Source: Hymenobacter sp. YC55 (GTDB lineage: Bacteria; Bacteroidota; Bacteroidia; Cytophagales; Hymenobacteraceae). Taken from it: 64,000 bases of DNA. Below, one piece after another: positions 8,331 to 16,239 of the stretch. The position numbers and the translations under genes are program-made. Location of the stretch: the NCBI RefSeq assembly GCF_029433095.1, contig NZ_JARNTX010000002.1:186001-250000 (forward strand), in the 5' to 3' direction. The notes under the pieces are model-generated. The model saw nothing but the letters and a program-made list of their open reading frames with translations. It made no database searches and was not told the DNA's origin. Position 1 is the stretch's first letter. Every line of letters starts with the position of its first letter.

Positions 8331-8446
8331 AAGAGTAGATGAGTTATGAAGGTACCCCGGCCTCTCCCGGAGGATTCTGCGCATCAAGCAGCGGAGGCAG
8401 GGGGTGCGGTACCATACGTAAAACCTTGCAGCGCAGGCGCCCTACC

Positions 8447-9013
8447 TTACTTGGCCAACTGCTCCCGCACTTCCATCAAGGCAAACCCCAGCAAGTTCAG
8501 GCCTCGCCATTCGGTTGGGTTGCTGGCGTGCGGGCTGTCTTGCGCTAGCCCTATGCCCCAAACGGCGTCAACCGGACTCGCTTCAACCAAGACCCGAGCG
8601 TTGGTTTGCCGCAAAAACTCTCGGAGCGCCGGGTGCTGGCTGAACTTGGCAACATTGCCCCGCACGACTATAGCAAAGCGAGCCGCATCCCACTGAGGCC
8701 CATCAAAATTCTGTACCTCGCGGCCCAGCTTCTTGGCTTCGTTGGGGTGAGAGGCGTTGAGAATGGCGGCGCGGGTGGAATCGTCGCCGAACAAACGGGC
8801 TTTTTCGGCCATCATGTAATGCTCGGCCGTTGCATAGGTGTCGCCGTCGAGTGTGAAAGCTGCGGGGTACCATTGGCTGAAGCACTCTTTGCCAACTGCC
8901 GCGCCCGGCTGGCCGGTATGGCCCCAGAAAAACAGATACTTCAATGGCTCACCAGCTTCTAGATGCTGGCGCAATGATTCGACGGAACGGATAGCAGGAA
9001 ATGCAGTAGGCAT
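8447..9013 (-). CDS. NADAR family protein (YbiA/RibX-like)
   Basis: A 188-residue NADAR domain. Signatures are 'LFFWGHTG', 'FSQWYPAAFTLDGDTYATAEHYMMAEKARLFGD' with the family's conserved Glu/His, 'KKLGREVQNFD', and the C-terminal 'DAVWGIGL.... NPTEWRGLNLLGFALMEVRE'. NADAR proteins are N-glycosidases; YbiA acts on reactive riboflavin-pathway intermediates and others act on ADP-ribosylated targets. Start is ATG 9013 (MPTAF); the frame also allows TTG 9022. No toxin or ADP-ribosyltransferase gene is next to it, so a housekeeping role is the more likely one. Confidence 0.85.
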   Translation of the reverse strand: MPTAFPAIRSVESLRQHLEAGEPLKYLFFWGHTGQPGAAVGKECFSQWYPAAFTLDGDTYATAEHYMMAEKARLFGDDSTRAAILNASHPNEAKKLGREVQNFDGPQWDAARFAIVVRGNVAKFSQHPALREFLRQTNARVLVEASPVDAVWGIGLAQDSPHASNPTEWRGLNLLGFALMEVREQLAK

Positions 9014-9193
9014 AGAAATCAAATAACAACGTTTTGAAACGAAGGCGAGGGGTGAAAAAAACTGTTGATCTAAAGTACTGACTTGCCACCACAGCAGGCG
9101 TCAGCGCAGAAGCTGTGGGTGAACCTAAACCCAAATTCACAAACCACAGTACACATTACTTTCCTACCTCTCCATCAAGATTCCACAACTCCT

Positions 9194-9706
9194 ATGGCTA
9201 TCGACCCTAAGAACCGTCCCGTTCGCGTTATCAACGACGATACTACCGACCAGGAGCTAGCAGCCGGACACATTATCCCCGGCGGCGACCCACCCAAGAA
9301 TGAAGATGCGCGTGGCGGTTTCGGCAACCGCGAAGGCCGGGAAGGCTATGGCACCGACACAGCCAACGGCATCACGGCTCTCGGGGAAAACCGCAACGCC
9401 GATTCCACCACCTTGCCTCCCGACAATATGCTCTCCGACGACCAAGGTCGTGACCGGCAAGCCAATGAGGATATGCCCAACCCTGAACTCCTTGACGACG
9501 ACACGCCGATAGAGGCCCGTCGGCCGGTTGATGAGCTGGATGCCGACGATGACCGCACGGGCCTCGACGAAATGGAAGACCCTGATTCTCGGATAGGTAT
9601 GGGCCAAATGGAACAGCCACAGCCCAACAACGACGTGCTGGCTCGCCAAGGCACCAACGCCGACCTCACCGACCCTACCGCTACCGATACGGCTATTGAT
9701 CAATAG
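9194..9706 (+). CDS. Disordered acidic hypothetical protein
   Basis: A 170-residue, highly acidic protein with almost no hydrophobic residues. It is dominated by Asp, Glu, Pro, Asn and Gly ('DDDTPIEARRPVDELDADDD', 'MEDPDSRIGMGQMEQPQPNN') and is predicted by eye to be intrinsically disordered. No signal peptide. The start ATG at 9194 (MAIDPKNRPVRV) opens the only slightly ordered part. The reading frame is clearly real by its codon pattern and by the neighbour of the same style 87 bases downstream. Hydrophilin-like or stress-protective roles are possible but not shown. Confidence 0.65.
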   Translation: MAIDPKNRPVRVINDDTTDQELAAGHIIPGGDPPKNEDARGGFGNREGREGYGTDTANGITALGENRNADSTTLPPDNMLSDDQGRDRQANEDMPNPELLDDDTPIEARRPVDELDADDDRTGLDEMEDPDSRIGMGQMEQPQPNNDVLARQGTNADLTDPTATDTAIDQ

Positions 9707-9793
9707 TCCCCGAGGTATTCTCGGTTTTAGAAGTGCCTTGCTTTCTTACCACCCCCACCGAAAACAAACCCTTCACCTTTAATCTTCACGGCC

Positions 9794-10009
9794 ATGCCTT
9801 ACAAAAGCAATAATACCAATCATCAGTCCAAGGAAAACCACGGCAGCCCCTCGCAAACCGAGCAGCCCAAGGGCGCTGGTAACCTGCCCGTAAACGACCG
9901 AGACGAGCAAACCGAGGAGCGGCTTCAGCAGGAGGCCGATGATGCAGGTGTTCGTCACCCCAACCGCAACCTCGATAAGCCTGAACTGGATAAGCCAGCG
10001 TATAGCTGA
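9794..10009 (+). CDS. Small disordered hydrophilic protein
   Basis: A 71-residue protein without hydrophobic stretches, rich in Asn, Gln, Glu, Asp and Pro ('NLDKPELDKPAYS' at the end). It resembles the gene just upstream in composition and is followed by a clear terminator, so the two probably form a unit. Function unknown. Confidence 0.6.
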   Translation: MPYKSNNTNHQSKENHGSPSQTEQPKGAGNLPVNDRDEQTEERLQQEADDAGVRHPNRNLDKPELDKPAYS

Positions 10010-10025
10010 GAATTGCTGACAAATA

Positions 10026-10064
10026 AAAAAAGCACCTTCCCACCTCGGAAGGTGCTTTTTCTTT
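10026..10064 (+). terminator. Intrinsic terminator after the disordered-protein pair
   Basis: A 10-bp stem (10031-10040 with 10047-10056), 6-base loop, then a T-rich tract TTTTTCTTTT; the A-rich left flank makes it usable from the other strand too. Confidence 0.85.
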
Positions 10065-10156
10065 TCTGGTTAAAGCAGGTATCGTTGATTTCGCGCGCTT
10101 AAAGGCGCGGCGTAGTAGCTGTTGTTTTCCCGTTCTCTCGCCTTGTTCTGCTACCT

Positions 10157-10855
10157 ATGGCCCGATATGTTACCACCGATTTGCATGGCTGCCTCCAAAC
10201 CTTTCAACACTTGCTGGAGCAGGAAATAAAGCTACAACCCGAAGACGAATTGTTCGTGCTCGGCGACTACGTCAACAAAGGCCCCGACAGCCGCGGCGTG
10301 CTCGACTACTTGATGGCGCTGCCAAGCCGTGGACTACGCGTATACTGCCTGCGCGGCAACCACGACCAAGAACTGCTCGATGCTGCCCGAGGCTTCCATG
10401 AGCTCACGTGGGCTTCGGCTGCCGACCGGCAGCTCACCCTGGAAAGCTTTGGCGTGACCCGCCCCGAAGATATTCCGGCCCCCTACCTTACCTGGCTCGA
10501 AGACTTGCCTTATCAGCTCGACATCGAAGGCTTCACGCTGGTACACGCAGGCTACAACTTCCGGCTGCCCCCCGACCGGATGCGCGCCGACTGGCACACG
10601 ATGCTCAACATCAAGCAGTTCACCTACGATGCTGCCCGACTGCAGGGCCGGCGCTTAGTGCACGGCCACGTGCCCACTCCTACGGCGGAGGTGCAGCGCC
10701 AAGCCCGAACCCGAGCCCAGGCCATTAGTCTCGACACGGGCTGCGTGTACCGGCACAACCCCGAACTATCTCACTTAGCCGCTCTCAACCTCGATACTTT
10801 CGAGCTAACCTTGCAGCGCAACCTAGAACCACCTTATTTTATTGCGCGCCGCTGA
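10157..10855 (+). CDS. Metallophosphoesterase (PrpA/ApaH-like serine/threonine phosphatase)
   Basis: A 232-residue calcineurin-like phosphoesterase. Metal ligands are visible in order: 'TDLHGC' (replacing the usual GDxHG), 'GDYVNKGPDS', 'LRGNHDQ', 'LVHAGYN' and 'VHGHVPT'. This layout is that of bacterial PPP-type protein phosphatases and diadenosine-tetraphosphate hydrolases. Asn replaces the usual Asp/Arg in 'DYVNKG', a change seen in some Bacteroidota homologues. Substrate not determinable from sequence. Monocistronic; convergent with the glycosyltransferase gene. Confidence 0.82.
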   Translation: MARYVTTDLHGCLQTFQHLLEQEIKLQPEDELFVLGDYVNKGPDSRGVLDYLMALPSRGLRVYCLRGNHDQELLDAARGFHELTWASAADRQLTLESFGVTRPEDIPAPYLTWLEDLPYQLDIEGFTLVHAGYNFRLPPDRMRADWHTMLNIKQFTYDAARLQGRRLVHGHVPTPTAEVQRQARTRAQAISLDTGCVYRHNPELSHLAALNLDTFELTLQRNLEPPYFIARR

Positions 10856-10879
10856 GACGTTCTGCATCAGTAGCTTACC

Positions 10880-11620
10880 TCATACCTTGTCCTGCCGGAT
10901 CATGGTACGGTACATGTTTACTAGTCTTTGCTGAGAAGCCCCAAACCGGTGCATCATCGTAATCAGGTAGTAAATGCTTTGGAGTCGCCACACGCCGTTT
11001 TCGCGGTACTTGCGGGCCGACGTGACGATAGGACCCGGCAGAATCTGAAACGGGGCGGCGCGCCGGAGCCGGCGCGTGATTTCCTGGTCTTCCAGCACTA
11101 CCATGTCTTCCCGGTACCCACCAATCTGGCTGAACACGTCGCGCCGCACAAACAAACTTTGGTCGCCGAAGCGAAATAGCTCGAAGCGAAAGCGGGTGAA
11201 CCAGGCGTTGGCTTTCAAAAACCAGCTTGGGTGGTCGAACGCTAAGCGGTAGCAGCCCGCGCCGTTGCCCTGCTGCACAGCTTCTCGAATTTCTTGGCTG
11301 AAACTGGCGGGCGGGTATGAATCGGCGTGCAGAAAATAAAGGATGCTGCCGGTGGCTTGGCGCGCTCCAAAATTGAGTTGAGCGGCCCGCCCTTTGCGTG
11401 GGCACTGCACCACCCTGGCGCCTGCCTGCTCCGCTACTGCGGCCGTGCCATCAGGGCTGTTGGCGTCCACTACTATGATTTCCAGGATATTATCCGAAGC
11501 TATAGCCTCGAGGAGGTAGCGCACTAGCGCCCCAATACTATCAGCTTCCTTGTAAGTAGGAATGATAATGCTAATAGAAGCCGGGGCATTGGAAGCTGCT
11601 TGAGCAGGAACAGGGCGCAT
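10880..11620 (-). CDS. Glycosyltransferase family 2 (rSAM/selenodomain-associated type)
   Basis: A 246-residue GT2 enzyme. The GT-A start 'SIIIPTYKEADSIGALV' at about residue 18, 'IIVVDANSPDGT', 'RKGRAAQLNFGARQATG' and the metal-binding 'FLHADSYPP' are present, followed by 'VVLEDQEITRRLRRA'. This pattern is that of the TIGR04283 subfamily, found near radical SAM or arsenosugar genes in other genomes. No such partner is beside it here. Start is ATG 11620. Confidence 0.82.
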   Translation of the reverse strand: MRPVPAQAASNAPASISIIIPTYKEADSIGALVRYLLEAIASDNILEIIVVDANSPDGTAAVAEQAGARVVQCPRKGRAAQLNFGARQATGSILYFLHADSYPPASFSQEIREAVQQGNGAGCYRLAFDHPSWFLKANAWFTRFRFELFRFGDQSLFVRRDVFSQIGGYREDMVVLEDQEITRRLRRAAPFQILPGPIVTSARKYRENGVWRLQSIYYLITMMHRFGASQQRLVNMYRTMIRQDKV

Positions 11621-11694
11621 ACGTATTCGAGACTAGAGAAACCGCCGGTTTGGGCTGCTGCGCAAGCACAGAGCACCACGGCGCAGTTGTCTCA

Positions 11695-12480
11695 CTAGTC
11701 GCGGGGGAGCAGCACCTTGGCACGCAGCACTTGCTGGGCGTGCAATTGATACGGATTTTGTGGATCGGCGGCGACGGCCTGTAGGTTGGTGCGAGCCTGT
11801 GGCAACTGACCAGTGCGCCATTGGGCCATAGCTAAGTGGTAGCGGGCCTTGCCTGCCAAAGCCGAAGTGGGCTGCTCACTGGCACGGGTGAGGTAGTTGC
11901 GCGCCGCACCCGCTTCCGCGTGCCGGAGTAGGACCACACCGGTGTAATAAAGTAGCGTATCGTCGGCGACGGTAGCGGCGGAAACGCGCCGCAACGAGTG
12001 AAGCGCCGCTGGGTAATGACCCGCCCGGTATTGACGCATGGCATCAATCAGCAGCGGACTTTTAGTGGCTTGGGCGGCTACATCAGTTAGGCCAGGCTCG
12101 GGCACGTAGTAGCGGGTCCAGGCTTCATCGGCGCTAAGAGGATGAGGGCGCAAGAGCAGCCACAGTCCCAAACTTAAAATGAAGGCTACGCCGGCCGCTA
12201 GTAAGCCCCACCGGATACGGGGGGCGGCGGTCCGGGTCTGCATATTGGCTAGCGCAGCTTGCCGTTCGTCGAGGCGCTTGTCGAGGTTGCGGAGGCGGTG
12301 CCGCAGGGTTTCGTGGCCGGCCACCCAGCGCAGGTCGGCCGTGAATTGCTCGTATTCTTCGTATGCTGCGCTCAGCTTTTCATCCTGCGCCAACCGCAGC
12401 TCAAATGCCTCCTGCTCCGCCTCCGACAGTTGCCCGTCTGCAAAGCGTTCCAGTTCATCTAAATAAGGGCGCAGATCCAT
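11695..12480 (-). CDS. Anti-sigma-factor-like membrane protein with TPR-like C-terminus
   Basis: A 261-residue protein. The cytoplasmic N-terminus (residues 1-90) is helical and acidic ('ELERFADGQLSEAEQEAFELRL'), as in anti-sigma factors that lack a zinc motif. A membrane helix spans about 91-110. The outer part has TPR-like helix pairs ('AMRQYRAGHYPAALHSLRRV', 'ARYHLAMAQWRTGQLPQARTNLQAV'). It starts 111 bases after the stop of the upstream sigma-like gene on the same strand, so the two likely form a regulator pair. The anti-sigma role is inferred from layout. Confidence 0.7.
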   Translation of the reverse strand: MDLRPYLDELERFADGQLSEAEQEAFELRLAQDEKLSAAYEEYEQFTADLRWVAGHETLRHRLRNLDKRLDERQAALANMQTRTAAPRIRWGLLAAGVAFILSLGLWLLLRPHPLSADEAWTRYYVPEPGLTDVAAQATKSPLLIDAMRQYRAGHYPAALHSLRRVSAATVADDTLLYYTGVVLLRHAEAGAARNYLTRASEQPTSALAGKARYHLAMAQWRTGQLPQARTNLQAVAADPQNPYQLHAQQVLRAKVLLPRD

Positions 12481-12591
12481 AAAGTAGCGACTGATTGTTA
12501 GATGTTTATAGCTAATTGATAAGAGTACTTATAGGGGGCTCGACAAAATAGAGCTATGCTTGTGGAGTGCCTGTGGCTAAGTAGTAGATAT

Positions 12592-13086
12592 TCATTCCTC
12601 TGACCGTAAATGCAGCTCGTACAAGCGGCGCAGACAGCTGGATTTCTGCAGTCGGCCGACGGTGGCGTTGGCAAAGCCCATTTTGCCGGCTAGTTTTTTG
12701 AAGTTGTAGCCCCGGAAATAGAAGAACATCAATACCTGCTGGCAATCGGGGCTAAGCTGGCCAAACAAACCCAGCAAATGGCGGCGACGACGGGCTTCGG
12801 CAGCGGGTAGCGCAGTGGTGGCAGCGGCCTGAGGAAGTTGATCGGCCATACCGTAGAGGTGGGCGCGCAGGTCGGGCGGGAGCTTGGTCAGGCGGCCGTC
12901 GGCTACTTGGTTGTAGAACTCGACAAGGATGGAACGCAGCAACTCGTGGGCCGCGGCACGGTCGAGTTGGTGGCGCTGGCGCGTCCACTCCGCAAAGTCG
13001 TCGCGGTGGTCCTGATAGAAGTTGATCAGGAAGGTCTGGTTGCCCACGCGCAGGTGGGTCAGCGTATCGGCAAGAGGCTGTGGCAC
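12592..13086 (-). CDS. RNA polymerase sigma-70-family (ECF-like) factor
   Basis: A 164-residue protein with a sigma-2-like N-terminal helical part ('HRDDFAEWTRQ', 'HELLRSILVEFYNQVADGRL') and a sigma-4-like part ('LGLFGQLSPDCQQVLMFFYFRGYNFKKLAGKMGFANATVGRLQKSSCLRRLYEL'), in which 'LAGKMGFANATVGRL' is the helix-turn-helix. Start is GTG 13086, the only suitable start. It probably works with the TPR-type membrane protein encoded just downstream. Confidence 0.78.
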   Translation of the reverse strand: MPQPLADTLTHLRVGNQTFLINFYQDHRDDFAEWTRQRHQLDRAAAHELLRSILVEFYNQVADGRLTKLPPDLRAHLYGMADQLPQAAATTALPAAEARRRRHLLGLFGQLSPDCQQVLMFFYFRGYNFKKLAGKMGFANATVGRLQKSSCLRRLYELHLRSEE

Positions 13087-13580
13087 GGCACCAGGGAAAA
13101 GACAAAATCAACGCCCACACCAACCAGCCGCGGGCAAAAGTTGAACAAGATAGTGCTCAAATACGGTAGCCAGCCAGTAACGAACGGGCTTTTTGGGCAG
13201 TTGATGGCTTCAAACTGCAAGATTCGCCGATGCAGACAATTCAATAAAATCTCTGTGCAATTGGCGCAAACTCAGTTGAGCAGCATGGTACCCTATTTGC
13301 TCGACTTCGGGCACCGGATTGCCCTGAGCAGACAAATCTTCACGAACTTAACAAAAGTGTCCAGGTCTTATGCTAGTTGTCATTCCGACGCAGGAGGAAT
13401 CTGGTATTACCGTTGATTGGTTAAACTCAGATTCCTCCTGCGTCGGAATGACAATTAGCATAAGATACTGGTGAGCCTAACTAGCCGTTGGTGTCGCAAC
13501 GGCAACCGCCGTATCTTGGCAGGGCAGCCGGTGGCTGGCGCACCAAAGGAAGGTCGCTAGTGCTAGGTTTGTGCTGAGCT
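13087..13580. other. Intergenic region between two divergent sigma-factor genes
   Basis: 494 bases, with outward-facing sigma genes on both sides; promoters for both must lie here. It contains one palindromic repeat (13367-13464). I found no convincing -33/-7 pair and no gene: the open frame on the plus strand that crosses from 12838 is a shadow of the sigma gene. Confidence 0.6.
13367..13464. repeat. Palindromic intergenic repeat, family B
   Basis: Arms of 37 bases (13367-13403 and 13428-13464) with one mismatch around a 24-base centre. The core reads GTCATTCCGACGCAGGAGGA and its complement ends in ATGAC. Related in the GCAGGAGGAATCT part to the repeat at 45992-46052. Confidence 0.9.
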
Positions 13581-14228
13581 ATGTTCTTCAAACGCCGTCC
13601 TAAGTCGCCGACCGAGCTATCCGACGAGGAGTTGCTGGCCTGTTACCGCCAGCACGGCGAAGTAGCCGACTTGGGCGTGTTGTATGAGCGCCATATGCCC
13701 GAGGTATTTGCTATTTGCCGGCGGTACTTGGGGCCCGGCGAGGCCGACGCGCAGGACGCCGTGATGCAACTCTTCGAAGTGCTAGTTGAAAAGCTGCGGC
13801 GCCACGAGGTCGACAATTTCCCGGCTTGGCTGCACGCCACGGCCCGCAACCACTGCTTGATGATACTGCGGGCCCGGCAGCGGCCCGGCCCCGACCGAGG
13901 TGGGGCGCTGGTGTTACATTTTCCGGATGCCGCCGATATGGAATCGGTAGTGGCCGAGCATCTAGAACCTGATGACCCCGACGAAGCCACTTTCGCCGAA
14001 GCCCGCCTACAAGCCCTCGAACATGCTTTGGGTGTTTTGCCCGAAGGCCAACGACGATGTTTGGAACTGTTCTTTCTGGAAAAGAAATGTTACCGCGACA
14101 TCAGCCAGGAAACTGGCTACGACCTGAACACGGTAAAAAGTCATCTGCAAAACGGTAAGCGCAACCTCAAGCGCAACCTCGAATCTTCACCGCCCACTAC
14201 GTCTTTCTCTTCTGATGCGGCCCGCTGA
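13581..14228 (+). CDS. RNA polymerase sigma factor, ECF type
   Basis: A 215-residue ECF sigma factor. Region 2 is 'LGVLYERHMPEVFAICRRYLGPGEADAQDAVMQLFEVLVEKL' (residues about 33-75), followed by 'PAWLHATARNHCLMILRAR'. Region 4 is 'LGVLPEGQRRCLELFFLEKKCYRDISQETGYDLNTVKSHLQNGKRNLKRNL' (about 152-201), with its helix-turn-helix. It binds core RNA polymerase and directs it to its own promoters. The stop overlaps the start of the following membrane anti-sigma-like gene by 14 bases, a typical regulator pair. Confidence 0.9.
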   Translation: MFFKRRPKSPTELSDEELLACYRQHGEVADLGVLYERHMPEVFAICRRYLGPGEADAQDAVMQLFEVLVEKLRRHEVDNFPAWLHATARNHCLMILRARQRPGPDRGGALVLHFPDAADMESVVAEHLEPDDPDEATFAEARLQALEHALGVLPEGQRRCLELFFLEKKCYRDISQETGYDLNTVKSHLQNGKRNLKRNLESSPPTTSFSSDAAR

Positions 14229-15702
14229 TCAACTTCCTGCTCTACTGTCGCCCGATGCGTCGGGGGGGCAGCACCTGCCAATGGCGGTGCTGCGACAGTA
14301 CGTGGCCGGTACGCTCTCGGCGGCCGAGCAGCACCATGTAGAAGCCCACACCCTGACCTGCTCCCGCTGCGCCGACGTACTCGAAGGCCTTTCTCAAACC
14401 GACCTCGCCACCACCGACCAGGCCGTAAGCGACCTGCAAGCCCGCCTGCGCGCCCGCCTAGCCCAAGAGCAGCCCGATGTTGCCCCAGTGGTACCGATGT
14501 GGCCCTGGCGGCAAATGGCAGCGGCTATAGTCTTACTGCTTGTAAGCACGGCCATATGGTTAGGAGTGCGCCGGACCACCGAAGGCCCAGCTGCTGCCCC
14601 GCAAATAGCAATGCGCCAGCCGGAAAAAAAGCTTGAAGAAGCCGCGAAGCCTTCGTCGGAACCTGCTGCGTCTGCGCCAGAGGTGCACACAGAAGCGGCA
14701 CTAACCGACAAGGCTATTGCTTCTGCGCCTGCGCCGGTAAAGCAAAACGAGGCAGTAACGTTGTCGAAGCCAACACGCAGCAGGTTGAACGCAAGACGCC
14801 AGCAAGAAGGTACGACAACCGAAGTGTCTGCTGTCACGCTAGCAAATGAGGCAGTCGCGGGAACGGCAGATGTGGCGAGTGTTGCTGAAGAAAGCAAAGC
14901 AGCTGCTCCTGTTGCCGCCGATACTGCGCAGTTGGCTGCAACCAAACAAGCACACGGCAACAAGGAAAGCTCTGCGGCCTACGCCCGAATGGCGCCAACT
15001 CCGAAAGCCAAACCGGCTAACACCCAAGCTGCATCGGTCTCTAAGCCTATGGTCAGCAACAGTTTAAATGGACGAATTGAATCTGCGGTGGCGGCGCCGG
15101 CGAGCATGCGGGTGGTGCGCGGCCGGGTCACGGACCGCACCAGCGGCGCACTCCTGCCGGGCGTGACGGTGGCAGCTAAGGGCACTAACCTAGCAACCAC
15201 TACGGCCGCCGACGGCTCGTTTTCGTTGCTCGTGCCTGAATCAGTAAAGGCGTTGACCTTCAGCTATGTTGGATTTGCTGCTTCGGAGCAGGGCCTTGCC
15301 CCGAAAGATACCCTGGTGGCCTTGGCTCTTGCGCCCGATACGAAGTCGCTCAACGAAGTGGTAGTGGTGCGGCGTGAGCGGCCGCCAGCGCCCATCTCCA
15401 TTGGCGCCCTCCCGGCAGGTGGGTATAAAGCATTTCAGGAGTACCTGAAGAAAGAGCTGGAATACCCGGAAGAGGCGCTCAAGGAAGGCAAGGAAGGAAA
15501 CGTGAAGCTCAGCTTCACAGTAGCCGAAGATGGCAGCCTGCAGGATATCAAAGTAGTGCGTGGCATTTCCGAAGAGTGCGACGCCGAAGCTATCCGCCTG
15601 CTCAAAGAAGGCCCGAAATGGTACCCTGCCGTTCAAAAGGGGCGGCGGACCGCCCGCACCGTGGAAGTCAGTGTCCCGTTCCGGCCGGAAGACCACAGGT
15701 AA
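14215..15702 (+). CDS. Anti-sigma-like protein fused to CarbopepD_reg and TonB C-terminal domains
   Basis: A 495-residue fusion. Residues 1-90 are an anti-sigma-type cytoplasmic domain with H45-x3-C49-x2-C52, the zinc-binding core of ZAS domains. A membrane helix follows at about 100-118. Residues about 125-290 are a low-complexity Ala/Pro/Lys linker that could span the periplasm. Residues about 297-375 are a carboxypeptidase-like regulatory domain ('VRGRVTDRTSGALLPGVTVA', 'TTTAADGSFSL'), and about 402-495 a TonB C-terminal domain ('YPEEALKEGKEGNVKLSFTV', 'VEVSVPF'). Its start overlaps the sigma gene by 14 bases. It may sense the periplasm or outer membrane and release the sigma factor; that is inference. 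Confidence 0.82.
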   Translation: MRPADQLPALLSPDASGGQHLPMAVLRQYVAGTLSAAEQHHVEAHTLTCSRCADVLEGLSQTDLATTDQAVSDLQARLRARLAQEQPDVAPVVPMWPWRQMAAAIVLLLVSTAIWLGVRRTTEGPAAAPQIAMRQPEKKLEEAAKPSSEPAASAPEVHTEAALTDKAIASAPAPVKQNEAVTLSKPTRSRLNARRQQEGTTTEVSAVTLANEAVAGTADVASVAEESKAAAPVAADTAQLAATKQAHGNKESSAAYARMAPTPKAKPANTQAASVSKPMVSNSLNGRIESAVAAPASMRVVRGRVTDRTSGALLPGVTVAAKGTNLATTTAADGSFSLLVPESVKALTFSYVGFAASEQGLAPKDTLVALALAPDTKSLNEVVVVRRERPPAPISIGALPAGGYKAFQEYLKKELEYPEEALKEGKEGNVKLSFTVAEDGSLQDIKVVRGISEECDAEAIRLLKEGPKWYPAVQKGRRTARTVEVSVPFRPEDHR

Positions 15703-15710
15703 GCTCATGC

Positions 15711-15771
15711 AATGGGGAGGCTGATGTTCGAGCTGCGTTATTAACGCCTGCAGAACCTCAACCTCCCCATT
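15711..15771. terminator. Hairpin between convergent genes
   Basis: A 10-bp stem (15711-15720 with 15762-15771) with a long loop lies between the stops at 15702 and 15797. It lacks a good T-run, so a terminator role is only likely. Confidence 0.4.
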
Positions 15772-15796
15772 ATCAGTGCTTCACAGTCTTGCTTAT

Positions 15797-16045
15797 TTAG
15801 CCGCTGTAGCCACCGCCGCTTTCGGGTTCGGTGGCGCTGCCGCCGGGCTTTTCGGGCTGAGGCAGGTCAGATTCGGTTTTGATTTCCACGTCACTGTAGT
15901 CAGGGGCACCGTTACCGGCTGGCACAGGCTTTTTTTCGGTGGAGTTTTCGTCTGATTCGGGCGTGGTTGCGGGAGCTTGGGCAGTAGTTGGGGTAGCAGA
16001 AGGCGTAGCCAAGGCGTCGGATTCTGATTCAAAAGTTTTTTTCAT
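15797..16045 (-). CDS. Small disordered hypothetical protein
   Basis: An 82-residue low-complexity protein rich in Ser, Thr, Pro, Glu and Gly, with no hydrophobic core ('ATPSATPTTAQAPATTPESD', 'SGGGYSG' at the end). No signal peptide. It starts at ATG 16045. No known family; similar in style to the genes at 9194 and 9794. The opposite frames are also open because of the repetitive composition, so moderate confidence only. Confidence 0.5.
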   Translation of the reverse strand: MKKTFESESDALATPSATPTTAQAPATTPESDENSTEKKPVPAGNGAPDYSDVEIKTESDLPQPEKPGGSATEPESGGGYSG

Positions 16046-16239
16046 AGCGCAAAAAGAAGAGTGATTAGGTGGTTGTACGCAAGAGCCTAGCTACTTGACT
16101 ATGTCCGGAGAATAAGTGCTACCCGATAACAGAATTTTGAACTAGCTGCCCCGGAGCCCGGCGCGGTGTGTACTTTTGCGCCCGTCAGCTAGAGCCTGTC
16201 ATTTCAATACAGTCACTTCCTCACCTAATCACCCACTTC

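Noticed and set aside
12838..13416. 192-codon plus-strand frame reaching into the intergenic region between the sigma genes
   Set aside because: Its first two-thirds are antisense to the sigma gene at 12592; the rest covers a repeat. No protein-like pattern.
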